From contig NZ_MCZK01000155.1 in NCBI RefSeq assembly GCF_002875945.1, forward strand, positions 24,436-88,435: 64,000 nt of DNA, written 5' to 3'. The notes below the pieces were generated by a model. It had not been told where the DNA came from, ran no database searches, and worked only from the letters and a program-made list of their open reading frames with translations. Shown here piece after piece: positions 44,093 through 52,087 of this stretch. Within the stretch, counting starts at the first letter, position 1. Each line of letters begins with the position of its first letter. The translations under genes were made by a program, and so were the position numbers. Source of the stretch: Vibrio lentus (GTDB taxonomy: Bacteria; Pseudomonadota; Gammaproteobacteria; Enterobacterales; Vibrionaceae).

Positions 44093-44121
44093 TAATGAGT
44101 AAATAAGTAATTTACTCATTA
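44093..44121. repeat. Perfect 12-bp inverted repeat downstream of dacA
   Basis: TAATGAGTAAAT (44093-44104) pairs with ATTTACTCATTA (44110-44121), loop AAGTA. AT-rich, directly before the terminator-like hairpin at 44061-44087 on the minus strand. It may help terminate or stabilise the dacA mRNA 3' end. Confidence 0.6.
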
Positions 44122-44173
44122 GGTTAGCTAGACAAGAAGTTTGTGTATTGCTTCGTACAAACTTATGGCTTGT

Positions 44174-45355
44174 TTAGAATAAACCTTTGAACAGCAGTAC
44201 TAGGTAGTCCCATAGACGGCTAAATAGGCTGCCTTGGTCTACATCTTCAAGTGCAAGTAGCGGGTATTCAGCAACGTCTTCACCATCAACTTGGTAGAAT
44301 AGTTTACCTACAACATCGCCTTTGCTAATTGGTGCTTCCAGTTCTTTTTCAAGAACGAAGCTAGCCTTTAGGTTTTTCGCTTGGCCACGAGGTAGAGTAA
44401 CGAAAGTATCTTCGTCGACACCTAGAGCAACCGTGTCCTTACTACCCATCCAGATTTTTTCTTCAACGAATGTCTCACCAGCAGTATGTGGTGCCACTGT
44501 TTCGAAGAAACGGAAACCGTAGCTCAGTAGCTTTTTGCTTTCTGTTTTACGAGCGTTCGCATTCTTTGTGCCCATCACAACCGCAACTAGGCGCATTTTG
44601 CCTTCTGTAGCTGAGCTTACTAGGCTGTAACCTGCGTTGCTTGTATGGCCAGTTTTAATGCCATCAACGTTCATGCTCTTATCCCATAACAGACCGTTAC
44701 GGTTGTACTGGGTGATGCCGTTGTAAGTAAATTTTTTCTCTGAGTAGATACGGTACTCATCAGGAACGTCGCGAATCAGTGCCTGACCAAGTAGAGCCAT
44801 ATCATAAGGCGTTGAGTATAGGTTTGGATTGTCTAGACCGTGCACGTTGGCGAAGTGCGTGTCTTTCATACCAATAGAGCTTGCCCAAGCGTTCATTAGG
44901 TCAACGAATGCGTCTTCAGAGCCAGCAATATGCTCAGCCATTGCAACACAAGCATCGTTACCTGATTGAATGATGATGCCACGGTTCAGTTCTTCAACTT
45001 TAACCGTTGTACCCACTTCAACGAACATCTTAGATGAGTCTGGGAAGTTTTTAGCCCAAGCGTTTTCGCTAATGACAACGTCGTCGTTTAAGTTGATGTT
45101 ACCACGATCAAGCTCTTGGCCAATCACGTAGCTCGTCATCATCTTGGTTAAACTTGCTGGAGAAAGCTGAGTGTTCATTTCTTTCTCTGCTAGTACTTTG
45201 CCTGAATGGTAATCCATCAGAACAAAACCTTTAGCGGCGATTTGAGGTGCATCAGGTACAACAATAGGAGCGGCGAATGACGATGTAGCTATCGTTGCAG
45301 AAAGAGCAACAGAAGTAGCAAAAATCGATTTAACAAGTTTATTAGATTTAATCAT
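44174..45355 (-). CDS. dacA: D-alanyl-D-alanine carboxypeptidase (PBP5)
   Basis: DacA removes the terminal D-Ala from pentapeptide side chains of peptidoglycan in the periplasm. It has 393 residues with a signal peptide cut near residue 29 (SSFAAP). Active-site motifs are S68-x-x-K71 (SLTK), SGN in IIQSGNDA near 131 and KTG in DGIKTGH near 235. The C-terminal amphipathic helix (LFSRLWDYLVLLFKGLF) anchors it to the inner membrane. rlpA, rodA and mrdA lie upstream on the same strand, in the same order as in E. coli. Confidence 0.97.
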   Translation of the reverse strand: MIKSNKLVKSIFATSVALSATIATSSFAAPIVVPDAPQIAAKGFVLMDYHSGKVLAEKEMNTQLSPASLTKMMTSYVIGQELDRGNINLNDDVVISENAWAKNFPDSSKMFVEVGTTVKVEELNRGIIIQSGNDACVAMAEHIAGSEDAFVDLMNAWASSIGMKDTHFANVHGLDNPNLYSTPYDMALLGQALIRDVPDEYRIYSEKKFTYNGITQYNRNGLLWDKSMNVDGIKTGHTSNAGYSLVSSATEGKMRLVAVVMGTKNANARKTESKKLLSYGFRFFETVAPHTAGETFVEEKIWMGSKDTVALGVDEDTFVTLPRGQAKNLKASFVLEKELEAPISKGDVVGKLFYQVDGEDVAEYPLLALEDVDQGSLFSRLWDYLVLLFKGLF

Positions 45356-45448
45356 TTTGAATGCAATTATTTGGTGAACTATTCATATATTAACAGAATC
45401 ACTCTGTCACACCAGAGCGCTGATTACCAGAAGTAACTGTTAGATTAA

Positions 45449-46288
45449 TTAGCGAGTTAGCGAGTGCTTTTTTATATAAGCTGACGGGTAACCCATTAGC
45501 TTAACTTGTTCTAATTTCTCTTGAGTCAGAGCATAGTCATGAAATGGCCCAAGCATCAGACGGTAGTTGTCGTCATTTGGCTGCAAGAACGTTGCTACAG
45601 CTAGCTTTTCGCCTAGATCTTTGGCTAACTTCTCGGTTCTATCTTCATGCGGAGATGTGGCTACCTGAATAATAAATTGAGGCAATGCAGCCTTTTTATT
45701 TGCGTCAGTTGGCATAGCTACAGTAATGACTTCTATCTCAACATTTGCTGTGCCTGTTCTCAATACATCGAGCTTGTAAGCTGCCGCATAACTAAGGTCA
45801 ATGATTCGGCCTTCGTGGAATGGGCCTCGGTCATTGATACGAACAATCGTCGTTTTGTTGTTATCGGTATTTGTCACTTTTACATAGCTTGGAATGGGCA
45901 ATGTTTTGTGAGCTGCTGACATGGAATACATGTCGTAGATCTCGCCATTTGAGGTTAAATGGCCATGAAATTTCTTACCGTACCAAGAGGCTTTTCCTTT
46001 CTCGGTAAACCCTTCGGTTTTTTTGACGATTTTGTAGTCTTCGCCACGCAGAGTGTAGTTAGTGTTGCCGCCTAAGCTGTAAGGTTCATACTGCGGGTGA
46101 GCGTCTTCTAGGTGCTCGACTGATATTGGCGCATCGGGCGCAATATCAGAATCAATATCGTAACGGCCTTTTTGCTCTTGGGAAGAACAACCGTTAATCA
46201 AAACTGCCAAGCCGACGATAGACAACATTTTTTTGATTGGCAGTTCATTGACCAAAGATGTTGTTAGGGGAAATGCTTTAATAGACAT
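45449..46288 (-). CDS. rlpA: RlpA septal ring lytic transglycosylase / SPOR lipoprotein
   Basis: RlpA is an outer-membrane lipoprotein with a double-psi barrel that can cut glycan strands lacking stem peptides. From ATG 46288 it has 279 residues; a TTG directly upstream is in frame. The lipobox ends LINGC at Cys34, so the signal is unusually long; an internal Met at about 22 would give a shorter one. The barrel segment GKASWYGKKFHGHLTSNGE and the YDMYSMSAAHKTLP region are present. A SPOR domain (about 205-275) ends the protein. It begins 3 bases after the rodA stop. Confidence 0.92.
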   Translation of the reverse strand: MSIKAFPLTTSLVNELPIKKMLSIVGLAVLINGCSSQEQKGRYDIDSDIAPDAPISVEHLEDAHPQYEPYSLGGNTNYTLRGEDYKIVKKTEGFTEKGKASWYGKKFHGHLTSNGEIYDMYSMSAAHKTLPIPSYVKVTNTDNNKTTIVRINDRGPFHEGRIIDLSYAAAYKLDVLRTGTANVEIEVITVAMPTDANKKAALPQFIIQVATSPHEDRTEKLAKDLGEKLAVATFLQPNDDNYRLMLGPFHDYALTQEKLEQVKLMGYPSAYIKKHSLTR

Positions 46289-46291
46289 CAA

Positions 46292-47413
46292 TTAGGTCGC
46301 CTTTGAGAATGCTTTTCTGTGTGTATGAATCGACATTAAAATACCAAATCCAGCCATGAGGGTAACCATCGAGGTACCGCCGTAACTGACTAGCGGAAGA
46401 GGAACCCCAACAACGGGTAGAATGCCACTTACCATGCCAATGTTTACAAAAATATAAACGAAGAAGCTCAGTACAATACTGCCAGCCATCATTCGACCAA
46501 ATGCCGTTTGCGCTTGGCTCGCCAGAAATAAACCACGTCCAATAATGAAGAGGTAGATAGCGAGTAAAAACAAAATACCGATCATGCCCCATTCTTCGGC
46601 TATTACGGCAAAAATGAAGTCGGTGTGTCGCTCTGGAATAAACTCCAGCTGAGATTGCGTGCCTTGTAGCCAACCTTTTCCTGATACCCCACCAGAACCT
46701 ATCGCAATTTTACTCTGAATGATGTGGTAACCCGCACCTAATGGATCTGATTCAGGATCAAAAAGGGTTCTTACACGTACTTTTTGATATTCACGCATTA
46801 AGAAGAACCACAAGATTGGAATAAACGCACCCAACGCAATTGCCGCACTCATAATTATTTTCCAGCTGATACCAGCAAGGAAGATAACGAAGATACCAGA
46901 GGCCGCAATCAGGATAGAGGTGCCTAGGTCGGGCTGTTTAGCGATGAGAATCGTGGGTACAAACACCATCACCAAGGAAATAGCTAAGGTTTGGAAAGTC
47001 GGTGGTAGTGAACGCTTACCAATAAACCTTGCCAGCATTAAAGGCACCGCAAGCTTTAGTAGCTCAGAGGGTTGGAATCGAACAAACCCGAAGTTAAGCC
47101 AACGCTGTGCTCCTTTTGAGGCTTCACCAAAGAACAACACACCGAGTAGCAAAATCACGCCGCCAGCAAATAGCAACGGAGCTAAGCTCTCGTAAGTGCG
47201 TGGTGAGATTTGAGCCAAGAAGATCATCACACCTAAAGATAGAGCCATGCGCATCGCTTGGCGATCCATCATCGCAAGGCTTTGGCCACTTGCGCTGTAC
47301 ATGATCAGTAGGGCAAAGCCCATTAAAACCAGAATGCCAAGCAACAGCGGCAGATCTATGTGCAGTCTTTCAAATAGGGCTCTATTTCGTCCAGTTGAAG
47401 GATCAAGTTTCAT
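46292..47413 (-). CDS. rodA: Rod-shape SEDS glycosyltransferase RodA
   Basis: RodA polymerises glycan strands for cell elongation together with PBP2. It has 373 residues and ten membrane segments of the SEDS family. The conserved Asp is in IAKQPDLGTS, and PLPLVSYGGTSM, the family signature, is near the C-terminus. Its ATG overlaps the mrdA stop by one base, so the two partners are translationally coupled. Also called mrdB. Confidence 0.96.
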   Translation of the reverse strand: MKLDPSTGRNRALFERLHIDLPLLLGILVLMGFALLIMYSASGQSLAMMDRQAMRMALSLGVMIFLAQISPRTYESLAPLLFAGGVILLLGVLFFGEASKGAQRWLNFGFVRFQPSELLKLAVPLMLARFIGKRSLPPTFQTLAISLVMVFVPTILIAKQPDLGTSILIAASGIFVIFLAGISWKIIMSAAIALGAFIPILWFFLMREYQKVRVRTLFDPESDPLGAGYHIIQSKIAIGSGGVSGKGWLQGTQSQLEFIPERHTDFIFAVIAEEWGMIGILFLLAIYLFIIGRGLFLASQAQTAFGRMMAGSIVLSFFVYIFVNIGMVSGILPVVGVPLPLVSYGGTSMVTLMAGFGILMSIHTHRKAFSKAT

Positions 47414-49305
47414 TATTTAATTGGCTCACTTTGATAATCTTCTGCAAGGATAATATGATCTAAAATCCTTCTTACTACTGGGCCACCATTGGATGAACCG
47501 CCACCTGCATTTTCTAAAACAATGGTGACCACTGCTTCAGGGTTTTCAAAAGGAGCGTAACCAGTAAAGAGGGCGTGATCGCGTAAATGCTCGGCAATCT
47601 CGTCCGCGTTATACTCTTCATCTTCTTTCAGGCCGAATACCTGTGCAGTACCGGACTTACCTGCAGAGACGTAAGACATCTTCTGGAATGAGCGTCTTGC
47701 CGTACCTTTTTTGCCGTGGTTTACCAGCTTCATGCCTTCTTGGGCAATATCCCAATACTTCTGTTTTACACCCGTTACTGGTGGGTAGGTCTCGATTTCC
47801 GAAAGAACTTGTTCATCGAATGGACGACCGTTCTCTATGGTTGAGCGTAATAAATGAGGTGCTGTTACTTCACCCTCATTAACCAATACCGAGGTCGCTT
47901 TCGCTATCTGCATAGGTGTCGCTGTCCAGTAACCTTGTCCAATACCAACGGGAATGGTGTCACCTTGATACCAAGGCACACGGTGTCGCGCCATTTTCCA
48001 TTCACGGGTTGGCATGTTGGCTTTACTTTCTTCGTAGATATCAATACCAGTGTAATCACCGAAACCGAACATCATCATCCATTTGGATAAGCGGTCGATG
48101 CCTAGATCAAAGGATATTTGGTAAAAGAAAGTATCAACAGATTCTTCAATCGCTTTGACGATATCAACTTTACCGTGTCCCCAGCGCAGCCAGTCACGAA
48201 ACGGTTTGGTTTTTGAATTGGGTATTTTCCAATAACCTGGGTCATTTCGTGTTGTATTGGGTGTAATCACGCCTTCTTGCAATGCTGCAACGGCAATGAA
48301 AGGTTTGATGGTTGAAGCGGGTGGGTAAATACCTAAAGTGGCTCGGTTAACCAAAGGTCGATCTTTATCCTGCAGTAGAGCGTTGTAACCCTTAGATGAA
48401 ATACCGTGAACGAAGGCATTTGGGTCATAGCTTGGGCTTGATACCATCGCTAATACACCATTGTCTTTTGGATCGAGAACGATTGCTGAGCCTCTGCGTC
48501 CGTCGAGCAGTTTGTGCACGTATGTCTGCAGCTTGATATCGAGATTGAGCACGATATCTTTTCCCGGTACCGAAGGGACAAATTTCAGAGTGCGAATCAC
48601 GCGCCCGCGGCTGTTGACTTCAACTTCTTGATAGCCGGCCGTTCCGTGCAACATGTCTTCGTAATAGCGTTCAATACCGAGCTTTCCGATGTCACGAGTT
48701 GCTTGATAGTTGGCGTCTTTTTCTTCTCGAACTAGGCGTTGCATGTCGCGATCGTTAATTCGCGAGACATAGCCAATTACGTGGGTGAGAACATCACCAT
48801 AAGGGTAGAAACGTTTTAAAGTTCCGGTGACTTCAACGCCTGGGAATTTATGTTGGTTAACGGAGAATACAGCCACTTGCTCTTCAGTGAGCTGATTAAG
48901 AATAGGTACCGACTTAAAGCGTCGTGAATTACGACGATCACGATTAAAGCGCTCGATACGTTCAGGAGGAATCTCAATTAAGGTTTGCAAACGGATGAGT
49001 GTGTCATCCATATCTTTAATTTTTTCTGGGATGATCTCGAGGTTGAAAACTGGGCGGTTTTCCGCAAGGAGTACTCCGTTTCGATCGTAAATTAGACCGC
49101 GATTGGGCGCGATAGGCACAACCTTAATTCGGTTGTCGTTCGATCGGGTTTTATAGTCCTGATACTGATTGACCTGAATGTTATACAGGTTAACAACCAA
49201 CATAGTCATCATGACTATGATCCCTATAAACGCAACAAAAGCACGGCTAGTGAATAGTCGTGCTTCTGCTTTGTAGTCACGGATTTGGCTACGTTTACGT
49301 AACAT
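47413..49305 (-). CDS. mrdA: Penicillin-binding protein 2
   Basis: PBP2 is the class B transpeptidase of the elongation machine. It has 630 residues with one N-terminal membrane segment (about 23-43), a pedestal domain, and the transpeptidase domain. Active-site motifs are the SxxK of PPASTIKPF near residue 330, SVD in EESVDTFFYQ and KSGTAQ near 543. It lies between rlmH and rodA, as in E. coli. Confidence 0.97.
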   Translation of the reverse strand: MLRKRSQIRDYKAEARLFTSRAFVAFIGIIVMMTMLVVNLYNIQVNQYQDYKTRSNDNRIKVVPIAPNRGLIYDRNGVLLAENRPVFNLEIIPEKIKDMDDTLIRLQTLIEIPPERIERFNRDRRNSRRFKSVPILNQLTEEQVAVFSVNQHKFPGVEVTGTLKRFYPYGDVLTHVIGYVSRINDRDMQRLVREEKDANYQATRDIGKLGIERYYEDMLHGTAGYQEVEVNSRGRVIRTLKFVPSVPGKDIVLNLDIKLQTYVHKLLDGRRGSAIVLDPKDNGVLAMVSSPSYDPNAFVHGISSKGYNALLQDKDRPLVNRATLGIYPPASTIKPFIAVAALQEGVITPNTTRNDPGYWKIPNSKTKPFRDWLRWGHGKVDIVKAIEESVDTFFYQISFDLGIDRLSKWMMMFGFGDYTGIDIYEESKANMPTREWKMARHRVPWYQGDTIPVGIGQGYWTATPMQIAKATSVLVNEGEVTAPHLLRSTIENGRPFDEQVLSEIETYPPVTGVKQKYWDIAQEGMKLVNHGKKGTARRSFQKMSYVSAGKSGTAQVFGLKEDEEYNADEIAEHLRDHALFTGYAPFENPEAVVTIVLENAGGGSSNGGPVVRRILDHIILAEDYQSEPIK

Positions 49306-49311
49306 TAACGC

Positions 49312-49782
49312 TTATTCTCGGTGGTACGGGTGGTTAGCTGTGATGCTCCAAGCTCGATACAAGCTTTCAGCCATGATAACGCGTACTAATGGGTGAGGTA
49401 AGGTCAGTGCTGATAAAGACCAGCTTTGATCCGCTGCTGCTTTGCATGCAGGGGCTAATCCTTCAGGCCCTCCAATCAGGATGGACACATCGCGTCCATC
49501 CAATTTCCAACTTTCTAATTGCTCAGCAAGCTGTGGTGTATCCCATTTTTTACCTGGGATATCGAGCGTGACAATTCGGTTACCTTTTGGAACCGCGGCC
49601 AACATCGCTTCACCTTCTTTTTGAAGGATACGTGCAATATCGGCATTTTTGCCACGTTTACCTGCAGTGATCTCAATGAGCTCTAATGGCATGTCGTGAG
49701 GGAAGCGACGGCGATACTCTTGAAAGCCTTCTTCAACCCACTTTGGCATTTTAGTGCCAACAGCAATCAGTTGGATTTTCAA
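49312..49782 (-). CDS. rlmH: 23S rRNA (pseudouridine-1915-N3)-methyltransferase RlmH
   Basis: A SPOUT methyltransferase of 156 residues acting on 70S ribosomes. The knot motif ILIGGPEGLAP and the C-terminal LTLPHPLVRVIMAESLYRA are typical. The start is TTG 49782: a stop codon is two codons upstream, and GGAG about 8 bases before it, at the end of rsfS, confirms this start. It lies 3 bases from rsfS and 6 bases from mrdA. Confidence 0.96.
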   Translation of the reverse strand: MKIQLIAVGTKMPKWVEEGFQEYRRRFPHDMPLELIEITAGKRGKNADIARILQKEGEAMLAAVPKGNRIVTLDIPGKKWDTPQLAEQLESWKLDGRDVSILIGGPEGLAPACKAAADQSWSLSALTLPHPLVRVIMAESLYRAWSITANHPYHRE

Positions 49783-49785
49783 CGC

Positions 49786-50103
49786 TTAGCTCCAAAGCTT
49801 TTCTAGTTGGTACAGCTCACGATGCTCTTCTTGCATAACGTGTAGCATGCTAGTACCCATATCTAGGACAACCCATTCGCCTTCTTTTTGGCCGTCCATA
49901 CCTAGCGGTTGTAGACCTACTTTTCTTACTTCATCTGCGACATGTTGTGCAATAGAGGCAACGTGGCGCTTAGAAGTGCCAGTACAAACAATCATGAAAT
50001 CAGTCACACTTGATTTGCCTTCTACATCGATAGTTACAATCGATTCTGCTTTCATGTCGTCGGCTTTGTCTGCAAGAAAGTCTTTTAGTTCTTCACGTAA
50101 CAC
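49786..50103 (-). CDS. rsfS: Ribosomal silencing factor RsfS
   Basis: RsfS binds protein uL14 on the large subunit and blocks joining of the subunits when nutrients are low. It has 105 residues of the Iojap family, with FMIVCTGTSKRHVASIA and the DGQKEGEWVVLDMG segment typical. It is followed directly by rlmH. holA lies 66 bases upstream; nadD and cobC, which separate them in E. coli, are missing. Confidence 0.95.
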   Translation of the reverse strand: MLREELKDFLADKADDMKAESIVTIDVEGKSSVTDFMIVCTGTSKRHVASIAQHVADEVRKVGLQPLGMDGQKEGEWVVLDMGTSMLHVMQEEHRELYQLEKLWS

Positions 50104-50169
50104 TGGGTGTTCCTTTAATCTGAATTTAGCTTTGTTTAGGGTCTGTTGACCCTAGAATATAACACGCTT

Positions 50170-51195
50170 TTATGCGTGAAACGGTATAGAAGCGGAAGGG
50201 ATACAAAACTCTACGCTTAACTGATGAATTAGTGGCCAAGGCGACTGTTCATATTGGGTTTTTGTCATCAATTCAGCTTGAGTGAGCAACGCAAACAGGG
50301 AGTGTAATCGAGAAATCGGAACTCTTGTTAGCGCTGCGTTATAAAGAGGTTTCTTAGATTGCCATATACGGTGCTTGTCAAAAACCTGCCCGATTGGCAT
50401 CTGTTTCATTTGTTGCTGCATTTGTAATAGCAGAGCAAGCTCACGCTGTATGCTACGCAGTAAGATAACGGGTTCGACACCTTCGGCTTCCAACTGACGC
50501 AGAATTCTTTGTGCACGGTTGCCTTTGCCTGCCAATAACGCATCACTCCAATGGAATGGCGTAAAGTGGTTGTGTCGACTCAGTGACTCTTCGAGTCGGA
50601 CTAATGTGAGCTTTCCGTCTGGATACTGTAGAGCGAGCTTTTCAAGGCTTTGAGTCAGAGCGAAGAGGTTGCCCTCGTGCCATTGTGCCAGCATTTGAAT
50701 TGCTTCAGGATCGGGCAGTAGGCCAACCTGACGACAACGCGCTTGGACAAACTGAGGTAAGCGGCTGACATCAGGAGTTAAACAGCTTACCCAATGCCCT
50801 TGGTTCGAGAGTGCTTTGAACCATTTCGCATTTTCTTGGGCTTTCGTCAGCTTCGTTCCAACCAATATCAATAAGATGTCATTGTGAATATGCTCAGAAA
50901 TCGCGAGTAACTCTTTCGCAATCGCAGCGTTAACCCCAGACTCAGGCAGTTCAAGTTCGATGATCTGGCGACTCGAAAATAGACTTAATGCTTGAGTGCA
51001 GTCATAGACTTGGTTCCAGTCGAGGCTATTATCAATCGCAAAACGGTGACGTTCATCGAAGCCTTGCTCTTTGGCCGTCTTTTGAATCGCTTCTCGGCTT
51101 TCCTGTAGCAGCAAAGGCTCGTTACCAAAAATTAGGTAAACGTTGCTTAACTGCTTAGCAAGTTGCTCAGATAAACGATCAGCAAAAATACGCAT
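50170..51195 (-). CDS. holA: DNA polymerase III subunit delta
   Basis: HolA is the wrench of the clamp loader that opens the beta sliding clamp. It has 341 residues from ATG 51195; a TTG just upstream is in frame. The N-terminal region (VYLIFGNEPLLLQESREAI) and the C-terminal collar helices (LLLQMQQQMKQMPIG) match the family. It starts 10 bases after lptE. Confidence 0.94.
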   Translation of the reverse strand: MRIFADRLSEQLAKQLSNVYLIFGNEPLLLQESREAIQKTAKEQGFDERHRFAIDNSLDWNQVYDCTQALSLFSSRQIIELELPESGVNAAIAKELLAISEHIHNDILLILVGTKLTKAQENAKWFKALSNQGHWVSCLTPDVSRLPQFVQARCRQVGLLPDPEAIQMLAQWHEGNLFALTQSLEKLALQYPDGKLTLVRLEESLSRHNHFTPFHWSDALLAGKGNRAQRILRQLEAEGVEPVILLRSIQRELALLLQMQQQMKQMPIGQVFDKHRIWQSKKPLYNAALTRVPISRLHSLFALLTQAELMTKTQYEQSPWPLIHQLSVEFCIPSASIPFHA

Positions 51196-51204
51196 CAAAT
51201 GAAC

Positions 51205-51861
51205 CTATTGCTCAATCGTTACGCTAGGCTCAGCGTCTGGTGCTGCACTTGCGTCGATCTCAACGTCGTCAATTTCGATGTTCTTGATGTTGTACTGCTT
51301 CTCAAGTTCTTTTACTTGTACGTTTTCTAGAGCTTGTAGATCCATGCTACCGGCTGCAATGTTTGCTTTCAATCGAGCCATCTGACGAAGGATCTGGCTT
51401 GTCGCAAGCTTACGCATTTCATCTTCTATCATGTCTCGCTCAACCGATTTTGCGAGTGCCGTTAGCGGGTTATCTAGGTAGCTGCGAGTTACGCTCGTTG
51501 AGAATGTCTTCGAACCAATCTCAGGGATGGTTACTCGGTAAGATGCATAGAAAGTCAGCTCTTTTTCTGCCGCTCGAGTGTTTTGGTAAAGAGACAGGGT
51601 ACGCTCGCCAACACTCTCACTAATAATGTGTAAGTTAGGCGTGTTCTCAGCCGGTGGCACAATTTCTACATCATTCATGCGCAGCTGGCCTTTCATCATA
51701 CGTGTGAACGTACTGTATTGGTCGTAACTGGTCACAGAGATCTTGTTGAGTTCTTCTGGTACGGAGTAATCACCACGGAGGTGGAAACCACAGGCACTTA
51801 GCAGGCTAACGGTTAAAACAACAATAGTAACTTTCAATGAAGATAGTGAAATCAGGCGCAT
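51205..51861 (-). CDS. lptE: LPS-assembly lipoprotein LptE
   Basis: LptE plugs the LptD barrel and helps insert lipopolysaccharide into the outer membrane. It has 218 residues with a lipobox ending LLSAC (Cys24), followed by GFHLRG, the family's conserved start. The C-terminal tail (about 180-218) is acidic and not conserved, with an NIEIDDVEIDASAAPDAEP stretch. leuS lies upstream, but with a gap of 226 bases containing hairpins. Confidence 0.93.
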   Translation of the reverse strand: MRLISLSSLKVTIVVLTVSLLSACGFHLRGDYSVPEELNKISVTSYDQYSTFTRMMKGQLRMNDVEIVPPAENTPNLHIISESVGERTLSLYQNTRAAEKELTFYASYRVTIPEIGSKTFSTSVTRSYLDNPLTALAKSVERDMIEDEMRKLATSQILRQMARLKANIAAGSMDLQALENVQVKELEKQYNIKNIEIDDVEIDASAAPDAEPSVTIEQ

Positions 51862-51952
51862 TATTTGATGGCTCTCATGAAGGTAGAATACTTATTTAAA
51901 GGCTTTAGTTCATTTGGATTGCTGGGCTATGAATCTAAAGCGCTTAAATAAG

Positions 51953-52054
51953 TAGACAGGGCGATGTCGCACCCTGTCTAAAGACTGCTGAAAACAAAAT
52001 AAGTTCGCTTAAGCAGTTATATGTGCAGACTAAAGCTGGTTCGCTTTAATCTGC
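51953..52054 (-). repeat. Two hairpins between leuS and lptE
   Basis: TAGACAGGG (51953-51961) pairs with CCCTGTCTA (51972-51980), a 9-bp stem with a 10-base loop. GCAGACTAAAGC (52025-52036) pairs with GCTTTAATCTGC (52043-52054), 12 bp with one mismatch. Neither is followed by a clean T-run. Three TWAGTTAGC-like units run between 52062 and 52098, up to the leuS stop. They could terminate leuS, or act as a leader control of lptE-holA-rsfS. Confidence 0.5.
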
Positions 52055-52087
52055 AACTGTTAGTTAGCCAATGCTAGTTAGCTATTA

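Noticed and set aside
46278..46673. 131-codon minus-strand ORF within rodA
   Set aside because: It is a shadow frame of rodA; the rodA frame carries the SEDS signatures.
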